Part shown: piece after piece, positions 53,105 through 62,107 of the stretch | How positions within the stretch are numbered: the stretch's first letter is position 1 | Layout of the letters: each line of letters begins with the position of its first letter | DNA from: Bowmanella dokdonensis | GTDB taxonomy: Bacteria > Pseudomonadota > Gammaproteobacteria > Enterobacterales > Alteromonadaceae | Reading direction: 5' to 3' | NCBI RefSeq assembly: GCF_017254865.1 | Contig: NZ_JAFKCV010000004.1 | Location: forward strand, 124,001 to 188,000 | DNA: 64,000 nucleotides | Made by a program: the position numbers and the translations under genes | Notes under the pieces: generated by a model | Told to the model about the DNA's origin: nothing | What the model saw: only the letters and a program-made list of their open reading frames with translations | Databases searched by the model: none

Positions 53105-53818
53105 ATGCTGCGCTATATGATTGTCGAAGATGAAGATCTGGCCTGCGAGCGGCTTAAAATGGAGTTATCCGTGCGACCCGCCTGGCACCTGGTTGCCGAA
53201 GCCCGCGAAGTCAACGAAGCCAGACAGGCGCTGATGCGACATAAGCCACAGGTTTGCTTCATGGACATCAATATTGTCGGAGGCAGCGGATTTGAATTGG
53301 TCAGGGAACTGCAGGGAAGGCTGGATACACGCTGGGTATTCACTACCGCCTACAGCGAATATGCAGCGCAAGCCTTTGCCGTCAATGCCTGCGACTACTT
53401 GCTAAAACCCTTTGACCAACAAAGGTTTGAAGCGGTGCTGGGCAAGCTTGAAGCCCGGTATGCCGCTGAGCAGAAACCACTCGAGCGTCTGGCAATACGC
53501 TCCATGGGCCATGTACAGTTTATCCCGGTGACCACTATTATCTGGATTAAAGGTGCCGGCAACTATCTTGAGTTGCATTGTCAGGACAAGACTTACCTGC
53601 ACCGGGAATCCATGGCTGTGCTGGAACAATCTTTGGATGCGCGGCAATTTTTACGGGTTCACCGCTCGGCCATGATTAATTTGGATCACTTAATGGCCAT
53701 CAACAGTGAACTGGGGCGATTTAATAATATTGAAATGAGTAATGGTGATGAAGTCAGAATCGGCCAGTGCTATCGACAATCCCTTTTCAGACAGATCGGA
53801 CTGGAATCCACAGACTGA
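53105..53818 (+). CDS. LytTR-type response regulator (first copy)
   Basis: This 237-residue protein has a receiver domain (VEDEDLACERL; phospho-acceptor Asp54 in CFMDINIVGGSGF; TAYSEYAAQAFAVNACDYLLKPF). A C-terminal LytTR DNA-binding domain follows (ITTIIWIKGAGNYLELHCQDKTYLHRESMAVLEQSLDARQFLRVHRSAMINLDHL). It is the first of a three-gene module with a LytS-type kinase and a second LytTR regulator. The histidine-kinase frame begins inside its 3' end. Confidence 0.95.
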   Translation: MLRYMIVEDEDLACERLKMELSVRPAWHLVAEAREVNEARQALMRHKPQVCFMDINIVGGSGFELVRELQGRLDTRWVFTTAYSEYAAQAFAVNACDYLLKPFDQQRFEAVLGKLEARYAAEQKPLERLAIRSMGHVQFIPVTTIIWIKGAGNYLELHCQDKTYLHRESMAVLEQSLDARQFLRVHRSAMINLDHLMAINSELGRFNNIEMSNGDEVRIGQCYRQSLFRQIGLESTD

Positions 53819-54959
53819 AGGAGGCGGGCAAATCTCTCCGCAAACTCCGCGTCATGTCTTAATCAACAAACCGAGCTTCTGGCTCTGTCACTCAGGGGGG
53901 TGGGCATTCTATTACCTCAGCATGTCGCTGGATAATATTTTCCTGCTTCAGCAATACAATCAGCTGGGTAGTATGGTGTTAGTAGCATTGTTACCCATTG
54001 CCTTACTGGGCATGTTGATGACCTGGCCGTTACGCTTTTTATACCAACGCTGCTGGAATCTGTCGGTGACCCGTCTGGCTCTGGTGGCAATGGCCGCGAG
54101 TTTGCTGGTTGCCTGTGCCTGGGTGGTGCCGAAAAACCTTATCCTGTGGGTCAGTCAGAAAGCATACACTCAGGGCTACGTGGGGTTAGAGGCGTTGTGG
54201 CTGGAGTTTCAAAGTGCCGAATTTTCCTGGCTCATGTTGTTTATGACGGTCAGTCAGACCTTCTTCACCATCATGGTCTGGAGCAGTCTGTATTTCGGTA
54301 TCAATTATTACTTTAGGTTGCTCGAATCACAGGCCAAACAACTCAGCTCCGCCCGCCTTGGCCACCTGGCCCAAATCCGCATGCTCAGATATCAGATTAA
54401 TCCGCATTTCCTGTTCAATACCCTTAATGCCATTTCCACCCTGGTGATGCGTGAAGACAAGCAGCTGTGCAGTAAAATGGTCAGCCAACTGGCAACCTTT
54501 CTGCGTTATTCCCTGGACAGTGATCCGGAAAAGAAAATTCGTCTCCAGGATGAACTCAAAGCCCTGTTGTTGTACCTGGATATAGAAAAAACCCGATTCG
54601 GCAATCGTCTGGAACTATCCCTGGCGGTCAGTAAAGAAGCCGAGCATGCACTGGTGCCCAGTCTGATACTTCAGCCGCTGGTTGAAAACGCCATCAAGCA
54701 TGCCATCGCCAAACTGGCCAGAGGGGGAGAAATCAGAATACGTGCCTGGATCGATATCGATGTTTATTTGGAAGTGGAAGACAACGGTCCGTTGAACGAC
54801 CTGTCAGGGGTAAAAGCCGAGGGGGTAGGGCTGAACAATATCGCTGAGCGCCTCAGTGTACTTTACGGCGAGCATCAGTCGATGACGCTGCGACTGGCCT
54901 CACCACAGGGACTGTGTGTGAGGCTGCGCCTGCCGTTGGAGACCGAACAGCATGAATAA
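53742..54959 (+). CDS. LytS/YehU-type sensor histidine kinase
   Basis: This protein (405 residues from the first ATG) has four membrane segments (about residues 47-195) and no periplasmic sensor domain. A His_kinase domain follows, with YQINPHFLFNTLNAISTLV (phospho-acceptor His222) and a HATPase domain (LEVEDNGPL, GVGLNNIAERLSVLYG). The ATG at 53742 lies 77 bases inside the regulator gene and lacks a Shine-Dalgarno. A strong AAGGAGG at 53817-53823 stands before no in-frame ATG, GTG or TTG. Either the nested start is used or a rare codon (ATC at 53832) is. Confidence 0.93.
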   Translation: MVMKSESASAIDNPFSDRSDWNPQTEGGGQISPQTPRHVLINKPSFWLCHSGGWAFYYLSMSLDNIFLLQQYNQLGSMVLVALLPIALLGMLMTWPLRFLYQRCWNLSVTRLALVAMAASLLVACAWVVPKNLILWVSQKAYTQGYVGLEALWLEFQSAEFSWLMLFMTVSQTFFTIMVWSSLYFGINYYFRLLESQAKQLSSARLGHLAQIRMLRYQINPHFLFNTLNAISTLVMREDKQLCSKMVSQLATFLRYSLDSDPEKKIRLQDELKALLLYLDIEKTRFGNRLELSLAVSKEAEHALVPSLILQPLVENAIKHAIAKLARGGEIRIRAWIDIDVYLEVEDNGPLNDLSGVKAEGVGLNNIAERLSVLYGEHQSMTLRLASPQGLCVRLRLPLETEQHE

Positions 54960-55767
54960 GGTTACCGTGTTGATAGCAGACGATGAAGCACTGGCCAGAG
55001 AGGGAATGCTTCTGCTGCTACAGGATTTGGAGAATGTCGAGGTTATCGCATGCTGTGAGGAAGGGCAGCAGGCACTGGAGACCATCCAGTCGCTCAGGCC
55101 AGACATTGCTTTTCTGGATATCGAGATGCCTAATCTGAACGGCAGACAGATAGTCGAAGTGTTGCGCCGGGCTCCTCAGTTGAATACACAACTTGTTTAT
55201 GTGACCGCCTTCGATCAGTTTGCCGTGGAGGCGTATGCTCAAGGCGTACAGGACTACCTTCTCAAACCTGTCAGCCATGAACGGCTGCAGGATTGTATTC
55301 AGCGTTTCTGTATTCGCCGGCAACAACAACGGGCCAGCGTTGACCTGGATACCATCGATCAGTTGCTGAGACAGCGCACCGGCAAAACGGTGCAAGGGGT
55401 GATTCACCAGCTCAGTACCGATAGGGAGACCCATCTGTCCAGCGTCAATCCGTTTTTATCACTGAAAAGCGGAACCCAATGGTTCCGGGTAGCACTGAAT
55501 GACGTGCATTGGATTGAATCAGCCGGTGACTATATCTGTGTGCATTTGGCCGATGCGTCACATATTGCCCGCCATACCCTGACCAGCCTGGAGAAAGAGT
55601 TGGATCCAGCGTCTTTTTGTCGGATCAGTCGCTCGGCCATCATCAATCTGACTCAACTGCAACGCCTGATCCCAAATGCCAACGGCGAGTATCTGGCCCT
55701 GCTTTTGTCAGGGCAGCAGATAAAGATCAGTCGCCATTATAAAAACCGGCTTAAGGAATTTAAGTGA
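54952..55767 (+). CDS. LytTR-type response regulator (second copy)
   Basis: This 271-residue protein has a receiver domain (IADDEALAREGML; Asp56 in AFLDIEMPNLNG; TAFDQFAVEAYAQGVQDYLLKPV), a linker, and a LytTR domain (ALNDVHWIESAGDYICVHLADASHIARHTLTSLEKELDPASFCRISRSAIINLTQLQRLIP). It overlaps the kinase gene by 8 bases and is the closer cognate by coupling. The LytTR domain is related to but distinct from the first copy. Confidence 0.95.
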   Translation: MNKVTVLIADDEALAREGMLLLLQDLENVEVIACCEEGQQALETIQSLRPDIAFLDIEMPNLNGRQIVEVLRRAPQLNTQLVYVTAFDQFAVEAYAQGVQDYLLKPVSHERLQDCIQRFCIRRQQQRASVDLDTIDQLLRQRTGKTVQGVIHQLSTDRETHLSSVNPFLSLKSGTQWFRVALNDVHWIESAGDYICVHLADASHIARHTLTSLEKELDPASFCRISRSAIINLTQLQRLIPNANGEYLALLLSGQQIKISRHYKNRLKEFK

Positions 55768-55832
55768 CATCCGCAACTGCGCCTGGCAGCGTATCGCCCA
55801 GGCTCAGATTGCTTAACTGAGGATAAAGACTA

Positions 55833-56765
55833 ATGAAAACACTGTTATTCGCTTTTTTAGCCGCAGTGATGACCGCACAGGCTGCAGACATTCAGGTAAA
55901 GCGGTATACCACCAGTGAACAGGACTGGGGGACCAATGCCTACTGGCTGGTCGGCGATAAAGGGATAGTGGTTATCGACAGTCTGTTACGTGAGTCGGAT
56001 GCCCAGAATTTTGCCGCCTTGCTCAAGGCTCAGCAGCGCCCGGTACTGGGAATGATCCTGACCCATCCTCATTCTGACCATTATTCGGGTATCCCGCAGC
56101 TGAAGCGGGTTCTCGGCGACTTTCCGGTGTACGCCACGGCGGCGACGGCGGATGCCCTGGCGGCGGATTTTGCCAAATTTAAACAGAATTCTGCCGAGCA
56201 GTTTGCCGGCGATATTTATCTGGGAGGGCCACCGAAAGTCGATAAATTGATTGATACCACAGCGCCATTGCAACTGGGAGATTTGGCGTTTGAGGTACAA
56301 GATCTTGGCGAGGGAGAAGCGGCCAATATGACAGTGATTTACCAGCCACAGAGCCGCTCTTTATTTGTCGGTGACATACTGATGGCCCATCATCATTATT
56401 ATGTGGGGCAAGGTAATCTGGACAATATCCTCAGGCAGTTTGCCACCTTACAGGCAGACTATCAGGGTAGGCAGGTCACTCTCTACGGTGGACACGGGGA
56501 TCCTGGGGCCCTCAACCTGCTGCAGATGCAGGCCGATTACGTATACCATACCCGGCAGACCTTCCAGACGATGATGACTGAGCCGGCCAACTTGCAACAG
56601 GGCAAACCATCTCGCGATGCCATACTTGAGGCGGCGCGAACAATTGTCAACGCCTACCCCTATTTAAACAACTACGGATATGCCGAGGGAACCATAGTGC
56701 AGATGAATCTGATCAATCTGTTTCGACGTCAACAGTCTGCACAGGTAAAGGCTACAGGAAGCTGA
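55833..56765 (+). CDS. Secreted metallo-beta-lactamase-fold hydrolase
   Basis: This 310-residue protein has a short signal peptide (ends MTAQA). H78-x-H80-x-D82-H83 in LTHPHSDHYSG is the core metal motif. MTVIYQPQSRSLFVGDIL carries a conserved GD, and TLYGGHGDPGAL supplies the last His. The layout resembles class B3-like and quorum-quenching-type MBL hydrolases found in soil and marine proteobacteria. A carbapenemase function is not shown. It converges on the carbonic anhydrase with a 14-base overlap of coding ends. Confidence 0.87.
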   Translation: MKTLLFAFLAAVMTAQAADIQVKRYTTSEQDWGTNAYWLVGDKGIVVIDSLLRESDAQNFAALLKAQQRPVLGMILTHPHSDHYSGIPQLKRVLGDFPVYATAATADALAADFAKFKQNSAEQFAGDIYLGGPPKVDKLIDTTAPLQLGDLAFEVQDLGEGEAANMTVIYQPQSRSLFVGDILMAHHHYYVGQGNLDNILRQFATLQADYQGRQVTLYGGHGDPGALNLLQMQADYVYHTRQTFQTMMTEPANLQQGKPSRDAILEAARTIVNAYPYLNNYGYAEGTIVQMNLINLFRRQQSAQVKATGS

Positions 56766-57360
56766 CCTCACCGGTTTCCAGTGAATATTCGGCGCCCACT
56801 ATCAGCATGCCGTCCTTTTGCACCATCTGTTCGAGGATGGCCGAGCCACTTTTAAGCAGGTTGACAGACATACGCACATTGGCCTGCATGGCTTGATGAG
56901 CCAGCTCGGCCGGATCGTCTTTGAGGTTGGTATTAAGCAGGCCGGATACGGCCGGGCTGATGCGCTCTACTATACTGCGCAGATTCTTGGACTGACTTTC
57001 CATTGGGCGGCGCAACTGATCCAAAGTGGCCTGAATGGCGCCGCAATGGCTGTGGCCAAGCACCACCACCAGGCGGGTACCGAATTGTTCGGCGGCAAAT
57101 TCCACGCTGCCTATCTGGGTCGGTGCGACAATATTGCCGGCTACCCGGATAACGAACAGATCACCCAGGCCCTGATCAAAAATCATCTCCACCGGTACCC
57201 GGGAATCCGAACAGCCGATGATCACCGCAAAGGGCGTCTGACTGGTGACCATTTCACTGCGTCGGTTCTGGCTGAGCAGGGTATCGAGGCTGCGCACCCC
57301 GGATACAAATCGGCGGTTGCCCTCCTTGAGTCGGGAAAGGGCCTCTTGGGCGTTATTCAT
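56752..57360 (-). CDS. Beta-class carbonic anhydrase
   Basis: This 202-residue protein has the beta-CA zinc site Cys50 (GCSDSRVP, with the Asp-Arg dyad D52/R54), His103 and Cys106 (VVLGHSHCGAI). It reversibly hydrates CO2 to bicarbonate. There is no signal peptide, so it is cytoplasmic. The stop region overlaps the end of the convergent MBL gene by 14 bases. Confidence 0.95.
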   Translation of the reverse strand: MNNAQEALSRLKEGNRRFVSGVRSLDTLLSQNRRSEMVTSQTPFAVIIGCSDSRVPVEMIFDQGLGDLFVIRVAGNIVAPTQIGSVEFAAEQFGTRLVVVLGHSHCGAIQATLDQLRRPMESQSKNLRSIVERISPAVSGLLNTNLKDDPAELAHQAMQANVRMSVNLLKSGSAILEQMVQKDGMLIVGAEYSLETGEVSFL

Positions 57361-57556
57361 CTACACTCCTTCACATGTTCGGCAAAAGTCCCAATATAGC
57401 TGGTTGGCCAATGCGGCCAAAGTGCTTTTTCCTTTAAATGGGATAGCCATAAGCAAATCCGTAGCTTGGCAGATAGAATAAATAGTTGTTCAGCCTGGAT
57501 TAATTCTCTCAGGCTAAGGTTACAACAGGATTAACTTAGATATTAAGGACAACAGG

Positions 57557-58189
57557 ATGAAGAAAACACTGATCGCTTTGACTCTCTCGACCATGGTGCT
57601 GGGAGGCTGCGCCTCCAATGCCACCAATACGCAAAAGGGTGCTGCGATTGGCGCCGTGACAGGCGCCTTGCTGGGTAAAGGTACCGGAGACAATGCCAAG
57701 AGCCGTTATGTCTGGGGAGCGCTGGCCGGCGCCATTGCCGGCGGAGCAATAGGCAATTACATGGACAAGCAGGAACAGGAGTTTCGTGATGAACTGGCCG
57801 ACACCGGCGTGTCGGTGTACCGCGAAGGAGATAATCTGCGCCTGCAAATGCCCGGTAATATCACTTTTGCCACCGGCAGCGCCAATATCGCCGGGGACTT
57901 TTATCCGGTGCTGGATGATGTGGCAAGAGTACTGAACAAGTACGAGAAAACCTTCCTGGTGGTGGAGGGACACACGGACGATGTGGGCAGTGCCGAGAGC
58001 AACCAATCCCTTTCCGAAGCCCGGGCCAGATCGGTGAAAAACTACCTTACCCAGCAGGGAATTGATGAGCGTCGGGTGCAGGTTCAGGGCATGGGTGAGT
58101 ACCAGCCCGTCGTACCCAACAGCTCGGATGCCAACCGCCAGACCAACCGGCGGGTTGAGTTGAGGATTATTCCAAACAAGGCCTCATAA
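57557..58189 (+). CDS. OmpA-family lipoprotein (YiaD/Pal-like)
   Basis: This 210-residue protein has a lipoprotein signal (LGGCAS, Cys18). A glycine-zipper segment follows (KGAAIGAVTGALLG and GALAGAIAGGAIGNYMDK), then a C-terminal OmpA peptidoglycan-binding domain (LVVEGHTDDVGSAESNQSLSEARARSVKNYL; NRQTNRRVELRI). It tethers the outer membrane to peptidoglycan, as YiaD does in E. coli. It is a single-gene unit followed by a GC-rich hairpin. Confidence 0.93.
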   Translation: MKKTLIALTLSTMVLGGCASNATNTQKGAAIGAVTGALLGKGTGDNAKSRYVWGALAGAIAGGAIGNYMDKQEQEFRDELADTGVSVYREGDNLRLQMPGNITFATGSANIAGDFYPVLDDVARVLNKYEKTFLVVEGHTDDVGSAESNQSLSEARARSVKNYLTQQGIDERRVQVQGMGEYQPVVPNSSDANRQTNRRVELRIIPNKAS

Positions 58190-58200
58190 CATCCTCCAAA

Positions 58201-58220
58201 GGCCGCCGATCCGGGCGGCC
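58201..58220 (+). terminator. Hairpin after the OmpA-family gene
   Basis: GGCCGCC pairs with GGCGGCC across a 6-base loop, 11 bases after the stop. No T run follows. Confidence 0.5.
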
Positions 58221-58316
58221 TCAAGCCATCCCCCCAGCAGTCAGAGACTGACCGAGATCAACAATTTTGGGAATAATGCCTCTGTGTGGTTGTATTCTCT
58301 TGATGACATAATAAAA

Positions 58317-58331
58317 TGCGAACCGTTTTCA
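58317..58331 (+). promoter_or_regulatory. Candidate Fur box before the TonB receptor-PepSY operon
   Basis: TGCGAAC-C-GTTTTCA fits the 7-1-7 Fur layout with 5 of 7 arm positions paired, 16 bases before the start codon. It overlaps a perfect AACCGTT/AACGGTT hairpin (58321-58340). A GGTTGTATTCT 11-mer is repeated at 58288 and 58337. The call is by eye. Confidence 0.45.
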
Positions 58332-58347
58332 TTAACGGTTGTATTCT

Positions 58348-60414
58348 ATGTCTGCCAAGTATCTTATTCCCCTTATGGGCCTCTCCTTTGTCAGCCAGGC
58401 TGACCAGCAGGATATCGAGCGTGTTTCTGTGACCGCCACCCGCGGTGCCTACCCGGTCAGTACCGTACCGGCGGCCATCAGTGTGATCAGCCAGGAAGAT
58501 ATCCAGGCCCAGTTGGCCCACACTCAGGACCTGTCGCAGATCCTTGGCAATCTGCTGCCCAGCTTTTCACCCAGTCGTCAGAAGCTGACCTCGGCAGGCG
58601 AGACGCTGCGAGGCCGTGAGCCCTTGTACATGATTGACGGCGTGCCTCAGTCCAATCCCCTGCGCAACGGCTCGCGGGACGGCAAGACCATCGATCCGGC
58701 CATGATTGAACGCATCGAAGTGATCCGAGGTGCCAATGCTATTCAGGGCATGGGCGCCAGCGGCGGGATTATCAATATCATCACCAAATCGGCAGGCGGT
58801 AAAGCCCACCAGGTCAGCCTGGGTTTTTCGGCACCCACCTCCGGCGGCAGCGACAGCCAGAGCTTCAAGAGCAGTTACCTGTTCAGTCACGAGGGTGAGC
58901 AGACCGAGCTGGTGGCGGGCGTTTCCCTGGCCAGCACCGGCATGTATCGGGACGGCAATGGCGATCTCATCGGCGTGGACGGTACCCAGGGCGACACCCA
59001 GGACTCAGACAGCCAGGACTTTTTTGTCAAGGTCAAACATGCACTCGACGCCGAGCAAAGCATTCAGTTGATGGTCAACCACTACGACATCCAGGGCAAT
59101 GGCGACTACGTTGTAGTAAACGGCGATGTCGATGCAGGTGTCCCAACCAGTGCCGAGCGTGGTGAAATCCAGGGCGGGGCGCCGCAGAACAAGGTCACCA
59201 CCGCGTCACTGGACTACCAGAATGATAACCTGTGGGGCGGTCAACTGACCTGGCAATGGTTTCTGCAGGATTTTGCTGCTCTGTATGGCGGCGGTACCTT
59301 CGGTACCTTCCAGGATCCCAGCCTGGGCGAGAACATTTATGATCAGTCGCAGAACAAGTCCACTAAGCTGGGCAGCCGCCTGACCTGGTTTAAACAGAAT
59401 CTGGGCGGCACGGACCTGGATCTGGTCACGGGTCTGGACTGGCTGAACGACGAAACCTTCCAGGAGCTGGCTCTGACTGGTCGAAAGTGGGTACCAGAGG
59501 CTAAGTTTAATAACCTGGCACCTTTTGCGCAGTTGCGTTACGACGGCCTGGAAGACTGGGTATTCAACCTGGGGGCCCGTTACGAATATGGCAAGCTGAA
59601 GGTGGATGACTTTACCACCCTGGCGTCCTACGGCAGTGCCTTTGTCGAGGGGGGAGAGCCGAGCTTCAATGAACTTCTGAGCAACCTGGGTGTGGTGTAT
59701 CAAATTACCCCTGAACTGCGTGTTTTTGCCAGCTACAGCGAAGGTTTCAGCATGCCGGATGTGGGCCGGGTCCTTCGAGGCATCAACCAGCCCGGCTTGT
59801 CGGTCGCTTCCTTCCTGAGCCTGCAGCCTGTGGTATCGGATAACCGAGAAATCGGCCTGGACTATGCCAATAACTGGCTTAGCGTGCAGACCAGCTACTT
59901 CCAGTCCGATTCGGATTTGGGATCGCGCCTGCAGGCTGACGCCGATGGTATCTATAGTGTGGAACGGGAAAAAACCGAGATCTCCGGCTTTGAAGCCCAG
60001 GCGCAGTTTTACTTCGGGGCCAGCAGCGTCGGTATCAATTACGCACGCACCCAGGGCCGCTATGATGGCGACGATGACGGCGTGGTGGATAGTGATCTTG
60101 GCGGGGCCAACATCAGTCCCGAGCGACTGAATTTATACTGGCAGCATGCCTGGAATCCGGATCTGAGCAGCCGGGTGCAATTGAATAAGCTGTTTGATAT
60201 GACCTTTGAACCGGGCGAGGATTTTGAGGGCTATCTGACCCTGGACGCATCCCTACGCTACGACCATGGCCAGTGGGGCAGCTTTACCCTGGGGCTGGAA
60301 AACCTCACTGACAAGCAGTACATCACCTACTATGGTCAGACCAACCCGGCGCCGACCCGCTATTTTCCCGGTATGGGTCGCACGGTCAGCCTGACCTGGC
60401 AACTGGCGTTCTAA
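58348..60414 (+). CDS. TonB-dependent siderophore/iron-type receptor
   Basis: This protein of about 688 residues has a signal-like N-terminus (LIPLMGLSFVSQA) and a TonB-box-like IERVSVTATRG. The plug reads PVSTVPAAISVISQEDIQAQLAHTQDLSQILGNLLPSFSPSRQ, then LRGREPLYMIDGVPQSNPLRNG and VEVIRGANAIQGMGASGGIINIIT. The barrel ends in RTVSLTWQLAF. A PepSY protein starts at the very next base, the usual siderophore-iron partner. A Fur-like site lies just upstream. I use the ATG at 58348 rather than the TTG at 58339. Confidence 0.93.
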   Translation: MSAKYLIPLMGLSFVSQADQQDIERVSVTATRGAYPVSTVPAAISVISQEDIQAQLAHTQDLSQILGNLLPSFSPSRQKLTSAGETLRGREPLYMIDGVPQSNPLRNGSRDGKTIDPAMIERIEVIRGANAIQGMGASGGIINIITKSAGGKAHQVSLGFSAPTSGGSDSQSFKSSYLFSHEGEQTELVAGVSLASTGMYRDGNGDLIGVDGTQGDTQDSDSQDFFVKVKHALDAEQSIQLMVNHYDIQGNGDYVVVNGDVDAGVPTSAERGEIQGGAPQNKVTTASLDYQNDNLWGGQLTWQWFLQDFAALYGGGTFGTFQDPSLGENIYDQSQNKSTKLGSRLTWFKQNLGGTDLDLVTGLDWLNDETFQELALTGRKWVPEAKFNNLAPFAQLRYDGLEDWVFNLGARYEYGKLKVDDFTTLASYGSAFVEGGEPSFNELLSNLGVVYQITPELRVFASYSEGFSMPDVGRVLRGINQPGLSVASFLSLQPVVSDNREIGLDYANNWLSVQTSYFQSDSDLGSRLQADADGIYSVEREKTEISGFEAQAQFYFGASSVGINYARTQGRYDGDDDGVVDSDLGGANISPERLNLYWQHAWNPDLSSRVQLNKLFDMTFEPGEDFEGYLTLDASLRYDHGQWGSFTLGLENLTDKQYITYYGQTNPAPTRYFPGMGRTVSLTWQLAF

Positions 60415-61455
60415 ATGAACGGTAAGGCGGTGCATCGCTGGCTGGGCTGGCTGGCCGGCAGCTGGTTTGTGCTGGTCAGCTTAAGTGGTGCGCTGCTGCT
60501 GTACAAGAATCCGCTGCTGGCCTGGCAGTATCCAGAGCTGCGACAGGCCGGGCCGGTGGCGTCCGTGACCCACTGGGGGCCACTGCTCAATCAGTTGCAA
60601 CAAGATCCGGCCTTTCGCTATGCCAAGCTACCGGCCGCCGATGCCTTATGGCTGGAGGCTGTGACCCATGATGATATTCGTCATTATTACGACCAGGGCT
60701 TCGAGCTGCTGCTGGTGCGCGCGCCCCACAGCGATTTGATCGGCTGGCTGTACGACTTCCACCTCCACTTACTGCTGGGTGAACTGGGTCACGAAATCCT
60801 GGGCTATCTGGGCCTGTCGATTGTGGCGCTCATCGGAGTGGGGCTTTATCTCTGGTGGCCCCGGCAGTTTCGTCGCCAGCTCTGGCGCTTGCCGCTAACT
60901 AAGCTCAACCTGCGTACTTTGCGCCAGTGGCACACCAGCCTGGGTAGCCTGTTTACCCCGCTGTTACTGCTGGCGACCCTGACCGGGGTATTGATGGTGT
61001 TCAATGGGCCTTTCAGGGCAGGCATGAATTGGTTATTTACCGACCCGCCCCTGCAGATGCCGAGCCGGGAACCTGTTCCCTGGCCGCTGGCTGACACCGA
61101 CTGGCCGGAAATCCTGCAGGTGGCGACCCGCCACTGGCCGCAGATGGATTTCCGTTTACTGAGTTTTCGCCAGCAGGAGACGGATGCGGTGAGCTTCCGG
61201 GCCAAGGCAACCGATGAATGGCATCCGAACGGACGCGGCGTCTTGATATTGGAACCGGGTACCCGCCAGGTATTGCTGGCACGAACAGCCGAATCCCTGG
61301 GGCAGGGCCATCAGCTCAGCAATGCTATCTACCCCCTGCATATCGCCGCCGTGGGGGGTAACTGGTACAAGATCCCGCTGTTGCTGACCGGCTTATTGCC
61401 GCTGTTGCTGATGACCACCGGGCTGGTCTATTACCTCAAGCGTCCCAGATCTTAA
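60415..61455 (+). CDS. PepSY-associated membrane protein (ferric-siderophore reductase-like)
   Basis: This 346-residue protein has the PepSY_TM layout: KAVHRWLGWLAGSWFVLVSLSGALLLYK at the start, LYDFHLHLLLGELGHEILGYLGLSIVALIGVGLYLWWPR, the RQWHTSLGSLFTPLLLLATLTGVLMVF helix, and a last helix (LLLTGLLPLLLMTTGLVYYLKRP). Conserved His residues in the helices probably bind heme. Members of this family reduce ferric siderophores at the inner membrane. The ATG directly abuts the receptor stop. Confidence 0.9.
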   Translation: MNGKAVHRWLGWLAGSWFVLVSLSGALLLYKNPLLAWQYPELRQAGPVASVTHWGPLLNQLQQDPAFRYAKLPAADALWLEAVTHDDIRHYYDQGFELLLVRAPHSDLIGWLYDFHLHLLLGELGHEILGYLGLSIVALIGVGLYLWWPRQFRRQLWRLPLTKLNLRTLRQWHTSLGSLFTPLLLLATLTGVLMVFNGPFRAGMNWLFTDPPLQMPSREPVPWPLADTDWPEILQVATRHWPQMDFRLLSFRQQETDAVSFRAKATDEWHPNGRGVLILEPGTRQVLLARTAESLGQGHQLSNAIYPLHIAAVGGNWYKIPLLLTGLLPLLLMTTGLVYYLKRPRS

Positions 61456-61779
61456 ACCTGAGTCTGGATTAACTTGTTTCCGGACCTCTCACATACCCGG
61501 CGGCCTGAATCGTTTTCAGGGTCTCTATCCGGTGAATATTTTCCCGGATGACAGGCCCTGGCATTCATCGAGGCCCACAAAAAACAGATAAGCTACAGCT
61601 TGCTTGGCTCTAACAGCCTGCCTGGAAACTTGCCCTTTCGTTATTACGATTGCTGTTTGGCATCACTGGTCAACAGAGTTCAACTGTTTAACAGCCCACT
61701 GCTTAAACCGGTTTTGTATTGAATCACGCCGTGCTTAGCCTATTTTTACAGGTAAAGCTGTATGGAGGGCCCAACCCTT
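61456..61779. other. Intergenic region upstream of the DUF3175 gene
   Basis: These 324 bases carry no convincing ORF on either strand and no RNA I recognise. GGAGGG at 61765-61770 serves the DUF3175 start at 61780. Confidence 0.5.
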
Positions 61780-62079
61780 ATGGCAAATAAACAGAATAAT
61801 TCGTCTGAGGAAAAATGGTCACAGGACGTCACCGAAAAGAGCGATTCCCTGGATCTGGAAGAGGGTGTTTTTACCTGGAAAGACCCCAGGAAAATAGCCA
61901 GGTCATTGAAAAAGTCAGCCGATTCCAGCGATAAGCGCAAAACCGACCCCTTTCGCTCAGCCATGTCCATGCTCGTCTTTTATATCAACCGTACAGGTAA
62001 GAACCTGGACAAGGATCAACTGGATATCCTGGAGCAAGCCAAGCAGGAACTGCGAAAACTCTATGGCAAGGATGAGTAG
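61780..62079 (+). CDS. DUF3175 protein
   Basis: This 99-residue protein matches DUF3175 well: EKWSQDVTEKSDSLDLEEGVFTWKDPRKIARSLKKSA, then KTDPFRSAMSMLVFYINRTGKNL and LEQAKQELRKLYG. The family is small and soluble, of unknown function, common in soil and marine proteobacteria. The ATG at 61780 is 9 bases after GGAGGG. A flavodoxin-fold gene follows 28 bases downstream. Confidence 0.87.
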   Translation: MANKQNNSSEEKWSQDVTEKSDSLDLEEGVFTWKDPRKIARSLKKSADSSDKRKTDPFRSAMSMLVFYINRTGKNLDKDQLDILEQAKQELRKLYGKDE

Positions 62080-62107
62080 GTAATCTCAATTATTTCGGAG
62101 GGATGGG

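Noticed and set aside
53829-53840. ATC start codon for the LytS-type kinase as the annotated start
   Set aside because: The Shine-Dalgarno spacing is attractive, but ATC starts are very rare and the nested ATG cannot be excluded, so the longer frame is listed.
55833-56765. Calling the MBL-fold protein a beta-lactam resistance enzyme
   Set aside because: The metal motif is generic to the superfamily; nothing specific to carbapenemases can be confirmed by eye.
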